Numbered from the stretch's first letter, positions 35,422 through 45,246 are shown. The stretch is DNA of 64,000 bases from JBBDIX01 sp050486225 (GCA_050486225.1 JBJHCV010000006.1:1-64000), one strand, 5' to 3'. Program-made: numbers and translations. The notes: generated from the letters alone by a model not told the origin.

Positions 35422-36318
35422 TCACTCGGCCGCCGACAGGCGCGGGTCCACGCCCTGCAGGCGACTCGACGTGTCGACGTGGATCAGTGTCCCGGTCACG
35501 GCCGTCACCGGGACCGCCACCATCGACAGGGCGATGGCCACGACCGCCTCCACGATCCAGCCTCCGGCCGGCGCGGCGAGCGCCGCGACCACGGACACCA
35601 GCAGGGCCCAGGTGAGGATCGCGACGGCTCCCGCGACCGTGAGCACGGCCGCGCGGGCGGCACGACGGCGAAGGACGTGCAGACCCCGGCGCAGCGCACC
35701 GAGGGGTCCTGCACGGTCGAACACCACGACGGGGACGAGCACCTGCCCGAGGACCACCACCGCGAACCCGATCCACAGGATCGCGAGTGTCGTCATGATC
35801 GCCGCGGCGCCGGGACTCACCATCGCCACGGGGCTGAGCAGCACCGCGGCGGCGAACACCGCACCCACGGTGACGACCATCATGAGCACGGTCGCCCCCA
35901 GCGCCGGCCCCAGGTGGTCCAACCCGCGTCTCAGTGACCCGCCGGGGTCCGGCGCACGCCCGCGGTCGACACCCCGGATCATCTCCACCGTCGACGCCGA
36001 CGCGAGCACGGACAGCACCAGACCGGCGATGACGACCAGACCCATCCAACGCACTCCCGCCGCCATCTGCTGGGCGGTCTGGTCCGCGAACGGATCGGCG
36101 AACCGTTCCGTCACCGCAGACCCCGCGGCTGCGGGCACCTGTCGAGCCAGGACGTGCGAGGCGAGCAGCTGGTAGGGACCCAGCAGGAGCAGGACGATCG
36201 CCGCGGACGGCCGCCACACGGCCTGCAGGCAGCGCAGGCCGGCCCACAGGGACTCGTTGATCGTGAGTGCACCGATGGGGATGCGCTGCCCTGCTGGTTC
36301 GTGGAGGTGATCGTTCAT
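35422..36318 (-). CDS. Multi-pass membrane protein of unknown function
   Basis: A 298-aa protein with about six hydrophobic segments (around residues 38-55, 92-112, 143-168, 172-203, 222-250 and 258-280). Its arrangement resembles the poorly characterised actinobacterial membrane proteins related to the membrane domain of glycerophosphoryl diester phosphodiesterases. The ATG overlaps the stop of the upstream thymidine phosphorylase gene (ATGA). No function can be given. Confidence 0.75.
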   Translation of the reverse strand: MNDHLHEPAGQRIPIGALTINESLWAGLRCLQAVWRPSAAIVLLLLGPYQLLASHVLARQVPAAAGSAVTERFADPFADQTAQQMAAGVRWMGLVVIAGLVLSVLASASTVEMIRGVDRGRAPDPGGSLRRGLDHLGPALGATVLMMVVTVGAVFAAAVLLSPVAMVSPGAAAIMTTLAILWIGFAVVVLGQVLVPVVVFDRAGPLGALRRGLHVLRRRAARAAVLTVAGAVAILTWALLVSVVAALAAPAGGWIVEAVVAIALSMVAVPVTAVTGTLIHVDTSSRLQGVDPRLSAAE

Positions 36319-37634
36319 CGTGCGTCGAGTCCCAGGTGGTCGAGGACCAGCGGCGGTATGTCCGCGGGACCGTCGCCGATGGCGACGACCTTCTCCAGTT
36401 CGCCGGCGACCCGTTCGGCGTCGTCCTCGCTGCGCGCGTGGATGCGAACCACGGGCGCGACTCCGTCGACGAGGTCGCCGATGCGCGCGGACACCTCCAG
36501 ACCGACGGCAGGGTCGACCGGGTCGCCCTGCCGCTGCCGCCCGGCCCCCAACAGTCCCGCGAGTTCACCCAGACGGCGACAGGCGAAGGCCGTGACGGTT
36601 CCGGGGCGGCCCGACCAGTCGTACACCACGGGGGCGGCGGGCAGCACCCCTGCCGGGTCCTCGGCCACCCGGGGATCACCCTCCTGCGCGGCGACGAGCG
36701 CCGCGAAGCGATCGAGCGCCGTCCCGTCGTCGAGGAGTCCCGTCACACGCTGCCTCGCCCCGTCGAGGTCTGCACCGGTGAGTACGAGCGCGGCTGCCGC
36801 CAGTTCGATGCACAGCTCGCGCAGCCGTCCGCCCCGCTGTCCCTGCAGGGTCTCCACGGCGACGCGCACCTCCAGGGCGTTGCCGATGGCGTCGCCGAGC
36901 GGCTGCGACATGTCCGTGACGAGCGCACCCGTGCGCCGTCCGTGGGCCTCGCCGATCTCGACACACAGCCGTGCGAGGCGACGCGCGTCCTCGGGACGTT
37001 CCATGAACGCCCCCGACCCCGTCTTCACGTCGAGCAGGACGTGGGCCGCACCTCCGGCGATCTTCTTGCTCATGACGCTCGCAGCGATCAGGGCGTCCGA
37101 CGGCACGGTGCCCGTCACGTCGCGCAGCGCGTACAACCGTCGGTCCGCCGGCACGAGGTCCTGCGTCGCGGCCGCGACGGCCAGCCCGATGTCCTCGACC
37201 TGACGCGCGAGCCGTTGCGCGGACAGGTCGACCGTGAACCCGGGGATCGACTCCAGCTTGTCGAGCGTCCCACCGGTGTGGCCGAGCCCCCGTCCGGACA
37301 GCTTGGCGACCTGACATCCCGCGGCGGCGAGCAGCGGCGCGACCACGAGCGTGGTCACGTCCCCGACTCCGCCAGTCGAGTGCTTGTCCACCGTCGGTCC
37401 ACGCAGTGCCGACAGGTCAACCGTCTCACCGGAGCGGACGAAGGCGTCCGTGAGCGCGACGGCCTCGGCGGTGGTGAAGCCGTTGAGCACGCCCGCCATC
37501 AGCAGCGCGGCCATCTGGGCGTCGTCGACCTCGCCCGCACCGTGCGCCTCGACGATGGCCCGGACCTCGTCGGCCGTGAGTTCGCCGCCGTCACGCTTCC
37601 GCGCGATCAGTGCCGGCATCTCCAGACGTGGCAT
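36315..37634 (-). CDS. deoA: Thymidine / pyrimidine-nucleoside phosphorylase
   Basis: Cleaves thymidine, deoxyuridine or uridine to base plus (deoxy)ribose-1-phosphate. The 439-aa product has the family signature SGRGLGHTGGTLDKLESIPG, the phosphate-binding KHSTGGVGD, and KIAGGAAHVLLDVKTGSGAF. AGGAGGA lies upstream of ATG 37634. Whether it is specific for thymidine (deoA) or broader (pdp) cannot be decided by eye. Confidence 0.92.
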   Translation of the reverse strand: MPRLEMPALIARKRDGGELTADEVRAIVEAHGAGEVDDAQMAALLMAGVLNGFTTAEAVALTDAFVRSGETVDLSALRGPTVDKHSTGGVGDVTTLVVAPLLAAAGCQVAKLSGRGLGHTGGTLDKLESIPGFTVDLSAQRLARQVEDIGLAVAAATQDLVPADRRLYALRDVTGTVPSDALIAASVMSKKIAGGAAHVLLDVKTGSGAFMERPEDARRLARLCVEIGEAHGRRTGALVTDMSQPLGDAIGNALEVRVAVETLQGQRGGRLRELCIELAAAALVLTGADLDGARQRVTGLLDDGTALDRFAALVAAQEGDPRVAEDPAGVLPAAPVVYDWSGRPGTVTAFACRRLGELAGLLGAGRQRQGDPVDPAVGLEVSARIGDLVDGVAPVVRIHARSEDDAERVAGELEKVVAIGDGPADIPPLVLDHLGLDAR

Positions 37635-37660
37635 GGTCGTGTCCTCCTGACCCGCGCCAG

Positions 37661-38572
37661 TCAACCGCGCAGCGCGCGAGGATGCGCACGCCGGTAGGCG
37701 TCCGTCAGCAACCGACGGCTCACCAGCGTGTAGATCTGGGTCGTCGTCACGCTCGCGTGGCCCAGCAGTTCCTGCACGGCCCGCACGTCCGCGCCTCCCT
37801 CGATCAGGTGGGTCGCGAAGCAGTGGCGCAGGGTGTGGGGAGACACGCGCCCGCCGAGCCCCACGCGTTCGGCATGCCCACCGACGATCTTCCACGCGCC
37901 CTGGCGGGTCAGCCGTCCGCCACGAAGGCTGGTGAACAGCGCCGGCGTCGTCGGGTGCAGGGAGGGCCTCGACACCAGCCAGGCGTCGAGCGCTCGGGCC
38001 GCGACCTCGCCGTAGGGCGCGAGCCGTTCCTTCGACCCCTTGCCACGGACCCTCACGAGTCGCTCACTGGCATCGACGTCGTCGACGTCGACGCCCACGG
38101 CCTCGCTGACGCGCAACCCGGCGCCGTACATCAGCTCGAGCAGGGCGCGGTCCCGTCGGGGGCCGGGTTCCTCGCCGGTCGGTGCCGCGAGCAACCGGGC
38201 GACCTGGTCGACGGACAGGGCCCTGGGGAGCCGACGGGGCGACCCCGGGACCGAACTGCGTCGTGCGAGATCGTCGTCGACGAGCCCCTCGGTGGCGAGG
38301 AATCGCGACAGGCTCCGGACGACCACCGTGGCACGGGCGACGGTCGCGTTCGAGCGCGGAGCCCCGCGCGCACCCGGCGTGTCCCGGAGCCACAGCACGT
38401 AGGCCGACAGGTCCTCGGGCTGGGCCTCGACGACCGTGCGTCCGCGTTCCTCCCGGAGGAAGTCGACCCATCGGCGCAGATCACGTGCATACGCCTCGAT
38501 GGTGTTGCCGGCGAGTCCGCGTTCGACGCGAAGGTGGTCGAGGTAGCGACGCACGAGGGGGTCCACGGACAT
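37661..38572 (-). CDS. xerD: Tyrosine recombinase XerD
   Basis: A 303-aa recombinase that resolves chromosome dimers at dif together with a partner (XerC). It has the N-terminal core-binding SAM-like domain (residues 1-95) and the catalytic domain with R (GLRVSEAVG), K (GKGSKER), H-x-x-R (HTLRHCFATH), H (LLGHASVTTTQ) and Tyr (IYT). Position near scpAB fits actinobacterial xerD. Confidence 0.93.
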   Translation of the reverse strand: MSVDPLVRRYLDHLRVERGLAGNTIEAYARDLRRWVDFLREERGRTVVEAQPEDLSAYVLWLRDTPGARGAPRSNATVARATVVVRSLSRFLATEGLVDDDLARRSSVPGSPRRLPRALSVDQVARLLAAPTGEEPGPRRDRALLELMYGAGLRVSEAVGVDVDDVDASERLVRVRGKGSKERLAPYGEVAARALDAWLVSRPSLHPTTPALFTSLRGGRLTRQGAWKIVGGHAERVGLGGRVSPHTLRHCFATHLIEGGADVRAVQELLGHASVTTTQIYTLVSRRLLTDAYRRAHPRALRG

Positions 38573-38674
38573 GGTCGCAGGCTACTGGGCGGTCCCCGCG
38601 CCCGGTCGCCGTACGCTGCCCCGCGGTGTCGCCGACCGCTGGGCGGCGTCGACGTCGACGATCGGAGCACGGAC

Positions 38675-39400
38675 GTGCTGGAACGCGAGTGGGTGACGGT
38701 CACCGACCCAGACGACGATCATCGTCGGTACACGTTCGACGTCACCTTCCTGTGTTCCGGCTACCGCTGCATCTACGGATCCGGGTGCGAGGGCATCCAT
38801 CCCGGCGCCCAGGACCCCGCAGCCGGCTGCTGTCTGCACGGCGCGTGGCTCAACGACGACGACGACGCGTCGCGCATCGAGCGACTCGTCGCCGACGAAC
38901 TCGACCCGTCGACGATGCAGTACCACGCGCTCGCCTCCGAGCAGGGTGCGTTCGAGCCCGACGACGAGGGCGAGGTCCGAACACGCGTCGTCGACGGTGC
39001 CTGCATCTTCGCCAATCGCAGCGGGTTCGCCGCCGGCGAGGGCTGTGCACTGCACCACCTGGCGGAGCGGGACGGACTGCACCACATGACCCACAAGCCG
39101 ACGGTGTGCTGGCAGGTTCCGCTCCACCGCACGATCGAGGAACTCGTCGGCAACGACGGCGCGACCCTCGAGGTGCACACCATCGCGGCGTACGAACGGG
39201 GCCACTGGGGCGACGGGGGCGCCGACTTCGACTGGTGGTGCCTCGACGACGACGTCGCCTTCGTCGCCGACCGTCCCGTCTACCGGAGCATGGAGGCCGA
39301 ACTGCGTGTCATGGTCGGCGATGCGGTGTACGACGAACTCGCCGCGTACCTGGACGGGCTCGGTCACCGGTCCGTGCGGCGCTTCCTGCCCGTCGTCTGA
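38675..39400 (+). CDS. Conserved cysteine-rich protein, function unknown
   Basis: A 241-aa soluble protein with clustered cysteines: FLCSGYRCIYGSGCEGIHPG, GCCLHGAW, DGACIFANRSGFAAGEGCALH, KPTVCWQVP and WWCLDDD. The spacing suggests bound metal or an Fe-S cluster, somewhat like YkgJ-type cysteine-cluster proteins; related unnamed proteins are common in actinobacteria. GTG 38675 follows GGAG. It is divergent from xerD and its last 37 bp overlap dinB on the other strand. Function unassigned. Confidence 0.75.
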   Translation: MLEREWVTVTDPDDDHRRYTFDVTFLCSGYRCIYGSGCEGIHPGAQDPAAGCCLHGAWLNDDDDASRIERLVADELDPSTMQYHALASEQGAFEPDDEGEVRTRVVDGACIFANRSGFAAGEGCALHHLAERDGLHHMTHKPTVCWQVPLHRTIEELVGNDGATLEVHTIAAYERGHWGDGGADFDWWCLDDDVAFVADRPVYRSMEAELRVMVGDAVYDELAAYLDGLGHRSVRRFLPVV

Positions 39401-40572
39401 CCACGTGGCTCGTGCCCGAGCAGGGAGGCCGGCACCGGCCGGTCGCCGAACCTGCGCCCCACCGCGTCGCTCACCTCGTCGACGGCGCGCCATCGTTCGC
39501 CGTCGCCACCGTCGAGGCTGAGCTGTCCCGACGAGCCCTCGACGAGGTTGGACACGGAGACGCCCACCAGCCGGACCGGCTCGTCGAGGTCGAACTGGTC
39601 GAGCAGTTCCCGGGCCACCTGTCCGATCTCGTGGGTGAGGTCCGTCGGACGCGCGAGCGTCTGGGACCGTGTCCGGGTCTCGAACGACGCCGATCGCACC
39701 TTGACGGTCACGGTGCGGCCGGACCGCCCACCCTGCCGGAGTCGGGCTGCGATTTGTACGGCGAGGCGCAGGACCTGCGCGTCGAGCTCCTCGGGCTCAC
39801 GGAGGTCGAGGGTGAAGGTCGACTCGTTGGAGATCGAACGCATCGCACGTCCGGTCTCGACCGGTCGTGGGTCCAGGCCTCGTGCGAGCGCGCGCAGCCG
39901 CACGCTGGCGTTGTCCCCGACGAGTCGGCGCAGCACGAGTGGATCACGGTCGAGCAGGTCGCCGATGGTTCGCACCCCGTCCTGTGCCAGGCGCGCGTGG
40001 GTCGTCGGACCGACACCCCACAGTGCCGACACCTCGACGTCACGCAGCAGTTCGGCGGTGTCGTGCGCCGACCAGTGCAGGATCCCGTCCGGCTTGGCGC
40101 GCGCCGACAGCAGCTTCGCGACGGACTTCGTCGCGGCGACCCCGACCGAGCAGGGCAGGTCGAGCTCCCGGCGGACGCGGCTCCTGATGGACCTGGCGAT
40201 GTCGACCGGGGACCCGAACAGCCGGGTGGCGCCGGCGACGTCGACGAACGCCTCGTCGAGCGACAGCGGCTCGACGAGTGGTGACACGTCCTGCAGGATG
40301 GACATCACCTGGCGCGAGATCGCGGCGTAGTGGGCCATCCGGACGGGGAGGACCACCAGTTCTGGGCACAGGTGTCGGGCTCGGGTCATCGGCAGCGCAG
40401 ACCGCACCCCGTACCGACGCGCCTCGTACGACGCTGCCGCCACCACGCCGCGCCGTCCCGCCCCACCGACGGCCACGGGGCGCCCACGCAGGTCGGGCCG
40501 GTCTCGCTGCTCGACCGAGGCGTAGAACGCGTCCATGTCGACGTGCAGGAGCGGCTCTCCGGCGCCGGACAC
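39364..40572 (-). CDS. dinB: DNA polymerase IV (Y family)
   Basis: Error-prone translesion polymerase. The 402-aa product has the catalytic VDMDAFYASVE, SYEARRYGV and SLDEAFVDV motifs (Asp in the first, Asp-Glu in the third), helix-hairpin-helix region (LWGVGPTTHARL), little-finger domain and a QLSLD clamp-binding peptide near residue 362. GTG 40572 follows GAGGAGG, 10 bp after the helD stop. Confidence 0.94.
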   Translation of the reverse strand: MSGAGEPLLHVDMDAFYASVEQRDRPDLRGRPVAVGGAGRRGVVAAASYEARRYGVRSALPMTRARHLCPELVVLPVRMAHYAAISRQVMSILQDVSPLVEPLSLDEAFVDVAGATRLFGSPVDIARSIRSRVRRELDLPCSVGVAATKSVAKLLSARAKPDGILHWSAHDTAELLRDVEVSALWGVGPTTHARLAQDGVRTIGDLLDRDPLVLRRLVGDNASVRLRALARGLDPRPVETGRAMRSISNESTFTLDLREPEELDAQVLRLAVQIAARLRQGGRSGRTVTVKVRSASFETRTRSQTLARPTDLTHEIGQVARELLDQFDLDEPVRLVGVSVSNLVEGSSGQLSLDGGDGERWRAVDEVSDAVGRRFGDRPVPASLLGHEPRGQTTGRKRRTDR

Positions 40573-40581
40573 GTCGCCTCC

Positions 40582-42801
40582 TCAGCTTCGTGCAGCGACC
40601 ATGGCGGGTTGCAGCTGGTCCCGACCCGGGAACTCGACGCCGGGCTCGGTGACGACGGTCAGGCGACTCGTCGCGCGCGTCACGGCGACGAACAGGTCGT
40701 GCAGTCCGGTCGTGGAGTCCCCGACGATGCGTTCCGGCCAGGCCACCACGACGTCGTCGAACTCGAGCCCCTTGACCTCCCGCGGGTCGAGCACACGTAC
40801 ACGCCCGTTGGCCGCCACGGCCCGGTCCTCGATCCGAGCCCGCATCAGGGCCACCGACCCACGCGGCGCGACGATCACGATCGTCCCCCCGTGTTCCGCG
40901 GACGCCGCCAGGGCGACCTCGATCGCGGTCGCGCCGACGTCGCCGGCCTCGACGAGCCCCGGTCGGGTGCCGGTCGTCCGGATGGCCCTCGGGAACTCGT
41001 CCGGATCGTGCCCGGCGGCCTCGAGCACCGCACGGCCGACCTGTGCGATCTCCGTGGGTGTGCGGTAGTTGACCTCCAGACGCCGGATCTCCACCTGGCG
41101 CCGCCCGATCAGGGCCGCGACCTGCTCCCAGGTCTCGGGCTCGCCGACCCGGCTGCGCTGCGCGAGGTCTCCCACGACGGTCCACGACGCGTACGGACCC
41201 CGTCTCGCGAGTGCTCGCCACTGCATGGGCGTGAGGTCCTGCGCCTCGTCGACGACCACGTGGGCGAAGTCCCGGTACCCCGCCGCCGACACGTCGACGA
41301 CGGGCGCCGCACGCGGGCCACGGTCCATCGTCAGGCGGATGCCGGGATCGTCCGCCGGCTCGTCGTCGCGCGTCGGACCGGGCGTGCCGATCAGCGCAGC
41401 GAGTTCGTCCATCAGCGCCGCGTCGTCGACCGACCAGCGATCCGCACGGGACCACGCGTCTGCCAGGATGGCACGCTGCGCCGCGTCGAGGACGCCGTCG
41501 GCCACGGCGTCCAGTTCGATCCGCCCCTCGGCGAGCTGGGCGAGCACGACCTCGGCATCCAGATCGGGCCACCAGGACCGGCGCAGCATCGTCATTCGGG
41601 GTGAGGCCGCCAGCGCCGACCGGAACCCGACGTCTCGGGGGTCCTCCGGGGCACGTCCTGCGGTCCTCGCTCGAGACTGGCTCCACACGCGCCAGAGCAT
41701 CGTCTCCAGCGCGTCGTCGGCCGCACTGCGCAGGCCGAGGTAGGTCGCGCCCGGGCGGGAGGGGTCGATCCCGGTGAGCAGGCGCTCGCGCAGCCGACGC
41801 AGTCGCTCCCCGTCGACGACCGCCGACGTCCCGTCGACACTGAACCGGAACTCGGGCGGCAGACTGGGCACCGCCGCCACCAGCAGTCGCCGACACACCT
41901 CCACCATCGCGAGCGAGCCCTTGACGAACGACACCTCGGGTTCGTCCCAGTCGTGTGCACGCACCCCGGCGGGAGCGAGCGCCCCGATGCTTCGCTGCAC
42001 CGCCGTGTCCTCCCCCAGTGACGGGAGCACCCTGGCCGTGTACTCGGTGAATGCGGTGGATGGCCCGACGACCAGGACGCCGCGACCCTCGAAGCGGTCG
42101 CGGTCCACGTACAACAGGTGGGCGACACGGTGGAGTGCGACGACCGTCTTGCCGGTACCGGGACCGCCGGTGACGATCATCGTGCCCCGGGCAGGGGTCC
42201 GGATGATCTCGTCCTGCTCCGCCTGGATCGTCGCGACGATGTCGCGCATCGTGGTGCTGCGCTCGCGTGACAGTGCCGCGAGCAGGGCTCCCTGGCCGCT
42301 GACGGTCTCCAGACCGAGCGCCTCCGCCGCGTCGATGTCCAGGATCTCGTCGTCGAGGTCGCGCACCCGGCGCCCGCGCGTGACGAGTGTCCGGCGCCTC
42401 GCGACGCCCTCGGTGTGCACGGGCGTGGCCCGGTAGAACGCCGCGGCGGCGGGTGCCCGCCAGTCCACCAGGAGGACGTCGCCGTCCTCGTCGACGACCG
42501 ACACGCGTCCGATGTGGAACCGTTCACCCGACACGTCGTCGATGCGTCCGAACGCCAGCGACTCGATGTCTCCGAAGGTGAACCGTGCGGCCCGGGTCGC
42601 ATGGTGGGTCGTCGCGACGTCACGTTCGAACCTCGCCTGGAATGTCGACCCGTCGCGATCGGAGATCGCGTCGGCGAGGTGTCGTTCCGCCCGACGACGC
42701 AGCGTCTCCACCCGGTCGAACACCGCGTCGAGGTGCGTCTGCTCCTCGAGCATGGCACGGGCGCGGGCTCCGGGCGCCGGCGTCGGGGACGTGGCGCTCA
42801 C
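40582..42801 (-). CDS. helD: HelD/HelR-like superfamily 1 helicase
   Basis: A UvrD/Rep-type ATPase of 739 aa matching HelD, an RNA polymerase-recycling factor that in actinobacteria can also protect against rifampicin. A coiled N-terminal arm (residues about 10-70) is followed by SF1 motifs: Walker A GGPGTGKT (about 210), Walker B VVVDEAQDLTPMQW, and RREVNYRTP- and VTRA-type motifs IV-VI (LEVNYRTP, LFVAVTRAT). The GTG at 42801 overlaps the ribH stop (GTGA); earlier starts would extend into ribH. The HelD class cannot be settled without alignment. Confidence 0.85.
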   Translation of the reverse strand: MSATSPTPAPGARARAMLEEQTHLDAVFDRVETLRRRAERHLADAISDRDGSTFQARFERDVATTHHATRAARFTFGDIESLAFGRIDDVSGERFHIGRVSVVDEDGDVLLVDWRAPAAAAFYRATPVHTEGVARRRTLVTRGRRVRDLDDEILDIDAAEALGLETVSGQGALLAALSRERSTTMRDIVATIQAEQDEIIRTPARGTMIVTGGPGTGKTVVALHRVAHLLYVDRDRFEGRGVLVVGPSTAFTEYTARVLPSLGEDTAVQRSIGALAPAGVRAHDWDEPEVSFVKGSLAMVEVCRRLLVAAVPSLPPEFRFSVDGTSAVVDGERLRRLRERLLTGIDPSRPGATYLGLRSAADDALETMLWRVWSQSRARTAGRAPEDPRDVGFRSALAASPRMTMLRRSWWPDLDAEVVLAQLAEGRIELDAVADGVLDAAQRAILADAWSRADRWSVDDAALMDELAALIGTPGPTRDDEPADDPGIRLTMDRGPRAAPVVDVSAAGYRDFAHVVVDEAQDLTPMQWRALARRGPYASWTVVGDLAQRSRVGEPETWEQVAALIGRRQVEIRRLEVNYRTPTEIAQVGRAVLEAAGHDPDEFPRAIRTTGTRPGLVEAGDVGATAIEVALAASAEHGGTIVIVAPRGSVALMRARIEDRAVAANGRVRVLDPREVKGLEFDDVVVAWPERIVGDSTTGLHDLFVAVTRATSRLTVVTEPGVEFPGRDQLQPAMVAARS

Positions 42802-43262
42802 AGCGAGCGCAGGACCTGCGCGGTCTCGACGGCGGCGAGCGCGGCGTCGGCGCCCTTGTTGCCCAGCTTGCCGCCCGCACGCTCCACGGCCTGTTCCCAC
42901 GTGTCCACGGTGAGCACGCCGAACCCGACCGCCTTGCCGTGGGCCCGCGCGACGTCACCACACCCGGAGGCGCAGGGTCCTGCGACGTGGTCGAAGTGAG
43001 GCGTCGCTCCCCGCACGACACAACCGAGCGCCACGAGCGCGTCCACCGAGGGCGCAAGCGCGTGCAGCGCCACCGGGATCTCGAAGCAGCCCGGCACACG
43101 CACGACACGGATCGCGCCGACGTCGGCCCCGTGGCGCCGCAGGGCGTCGACGGCACCGGCCTCCAGCCGCTCGGTGATGGCCTCGTTGAACCGCGCGACC
43201 ACGAGCCCGAACGTCAGGTCCGAGGCATCGAGCCGTCCCTCATGGATGGTCGGTTCACTCAC
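42798..43262 (-). CDS. ribH: 6,7-dimethyl-8-ribityllumazine synthase
   Basis: Condenses 5-amino-6-ribitylaminouracil with 3,4-dihydroxy-2-butanone-4-phosphate. The 154-aa product has VVARFNEAITERL, VPGCFEIPVAL, ALGCVVRGATPHFDHV (catalytic His), and a lumazine-binding GFGVLTVDTWEQA. The GTG start overlaps the ribBA stop. It is the fourth gene of ribD-ribE-ribBA-ribH. Confidence 0.95.
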   Translation of the reverse strand: MSEPTIHEGRLDASDLTFGLVVARFNEAITERLEAGAVDALRRHGADVGAIRVVRVPGCFEIPVALHALAPSVDALVALGCVVRGATPHFDHVAGPCASGCGDVARAHGKAVGFGVLTVDTWEQAVERAGGKLGNKGADAALAAVETAQVLRSL

Positions 43263-44605
43263 GCCGTGTCCTCTCTGCGGACGTCGTCGGGTGGCGGTGG
43301 CGCCATGGCGAACCCTCGTGCGCGAGACACCACGGCCGGTGCGGCGTCGCGCTGACGAGCGATGTCTCCCACGCCGTGCGACACCGGTGTCTCCGCGTCG
43401 ACGGACGCGAACTCGTGGCCGAAGCGGTGCGCCTTGGTCTGCAGGTACTCCAGGTTCGCCGCATTGGGTACCACGGTGACGGGCACCCGTTCCACGATCG
43501 ACAGACCGAAGCCGCCCAGCGCAACCCGCTTGGCCGGGTTGTTGGTGAGCAGCCGCAGCGTCGACAGTCCCAGGTCCACCAGGATCATCGCGCCGGTTCC
43601 GTAGTCGCGTGCGTCGGCGGGAAGGCCGAGTTCGAGGTTCGCGTCGACCGTGTCGGAACCCTCGTCCTGCAGTTCGTACGCCTGCAGCTTGTGCAGCAGC
43701 CCGATGCCTCGCCCCTCGTGACCCCGCAGGTACACGATGACCCCGCGTCCCTCGTCGGCGATGCGGGCCATCGCCAGGTCGAGTTGCGGGCCACAGTCGC
43801 ACCGCAGGGACCGGAACACGTCCCCGGTCAGGCACTCGGAGTGCATGCGCACGAGGACGTCCGACGCACCCTCGACGTCGCCGTGCAGCAGAGCGATCGA
43901 CTCCGTGCCGTCCACGACGGACCGGTACCCGACGGCCGTCCACTCCCCGTAGGGCGTGGGGATCCGAGCGCGGCCGACCCGTTCGACGAGCGACTCACGC
44001 TGCCGGCGGTAGGCGACGAGGTCCTCGATCGTGACGATCAGCAGCCCGTGTTCACGCGCGAACACCTCGAGGTCGTCGACCCGCGCCATCGTTCCGTCGC
44101 GGTTCACGACCTCGCAGATGACACCGGCCGGTCGCCTTCCCGCGAGTCGCGCGAGGTCCACCGACGCCTCGGTGTGGCCCGGACGTCGCAGCACGCCCCC
44201 CGGCTGGTACCGCAGGGGGAACACGTGACCGGGGCGCGTCACGTCCTCGTGGGTCGAGTCGGGGTCGGCCAGCACCCGGCAGGTCGTGGCACGGTCCGCG
44301 GCCGAGATCCCGGTGCTGGTCCCGGCGGCCGCGTCGACGCTCACCGTGTACGCGGTTCCCTTGGGGTCCTCGTTGCGCGCCACCATCGGGGGCAGGCGAA
44401 GCCGGTCGAGGTCCTCACCCAGCATCGGGACGCACAGGACCCCACTGGAGTGGTTGATCACGAAGGCGAGGTTCTCCGGTGTGGCCGCGTCCGCCGCCAG
44501 CACGAGGTCACCCTCGTTCTCACGGTCCTCGTCGTCGACGACGATCACCATGCCGCCGTCACGGATGACGGCGACGGCCTCGTCGACGGTCGCGAAACGG
44601 CTCAA
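43259..44605 (-). CDS. ribBA: Bifunctional DHBP synthase / GTP cyclohydrolase II
   Basis: Residues 1-205 are 3,4-dihydroxy-2-butanone-4-phosphate synthase (VDDEDRENEGDLVLAA; RPGHVFPL; GHTEASVDL); residues 206-448 are GTP cyclohydrolase II with the zinc ligands in HSECLTGDVFRSLRCDCG and RGHEGRGIGLL. The gene starts with TTG overlapping the ribE stop (TTGA), so initiation probably depends on translation of ribE. Confidence 0.95.
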   Translation of the reverse strand: MSRFATVDEAVAVIRDGGMVIVVDDEDRENEGDLVLAADAATPENLAFVINHSSGVLCVPMLGEDLDRLRLPPMVARNEDPKGTAYTVSVDAAAGTSTGISAADRATTCRVLADPDSTHEDVTRPGHVFPLRYQPGGVLRRPGHTEASVDLARLAGRRPAGVICEVVNRDGTMARVDDLEVFAREHGLLIVTIEDLVAYRRQRESLVERVGRARIPTPYGEWTAVGYRSVVDGTESIALLHGDVEGASDVLVRMHSECLTGDVFRSLRCDCGPQLDLAMARIADEGRGVIVYLRGHEGRGIGLLHKLQAYELQDEGSDTVDANLELGLPADARDYGTGAMILVDLGLSTLRLLTNNPAKRVALGGFGLSIVERVPVTVVPNAANLEYLQTKAHRFGHEFASVDAETPVSHGVGDIARQRDAAPAVVSRARGFAMAPPPPDDVRREDTA

Positions 44606-45246
44606 CGGTCATCCTCGTGGCGTGCGCGTTCGAACGCGTCACGGTACGGCGTCTCGACCCCCTGGGCCAACAGGCGCTCGACGTACTTGGCGATCACGTC
44701 GGCCTCGAGGTTGACCCGATCTCCTGCACGCAGTGCACCCAGGGTCGTGTCCCGACACGTCTGCGGGATCAGTCCCACGCGGAACGTCCCGCCGGGGTCC
44801 GCGTCGACGACCGTGAGGCTCACCCCGGAGACGGTGATGGAACCTCGCGGCACGAGCCACCGACGGATGTCCGGCGCCCGGAACGTCACGTCGACCGTGC
44901 CGGGCCGTTCCCGGCGTTCCACGACCGTTCCCACGGTGTCGACGTGGCCCTGCACCACGTGCCCGCCGAATCGCCGATCGTGCGACATCGCCCGTTCGAG
45001 GTTGACGCGGTCCCCCACCGACCGCTCCCCCAGGGTGGTCACCTGCACCGTCTCCGCCATCAGGTCGAACCTCAGCGACCCGTCGTTCGCCGACGTCACC
45101 GTCAGGCAGCAGCCGTCGACGCTGATCGAGTCGCCGATGGCCACTCCCTCGCCCACGACGTCGACCGCGACCCGCAGGACACCACGGGTCTCGTCCACGT
45201 CGAGCGCCTCGACGTGACCGATCTCCTCCACGAGTCCGGTGAACAT
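44602..45246 (-). CDS. ribE: Riboflavin synthase, alpha chain
   Basis: Dismutates two lumazines to riboflavin. The 214-aa product consists of two related lumazine-binding barrels, each with its own motif: MFTGLVEEIG and VDGCCLTVT in the first, GHVVQGHVDTVG and SGVSLTVV in the second. ATG 45246 shares a base with the ribD stop (TGATG). Confidence 0.95.
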   Translation of the reverse strand: MFTGLVEEIGHVEALDVDETRGVLRVAVDVVGEGVAIGDSISVDGCCLTVTSANDGSLRFDLMAETVQVTTLGERSVGDRVNLERAMSHDRRFGGHVVQGHVDTVGTVVERRERPGTVDVTFRAPDIRRWLVPRGSITVSGVSLTVVDADPGGTFRVGLIPQTCRDTTLGALRAGDRVNLEADVIAKYVERLLAQGVETPYRDAFERARHEDDR

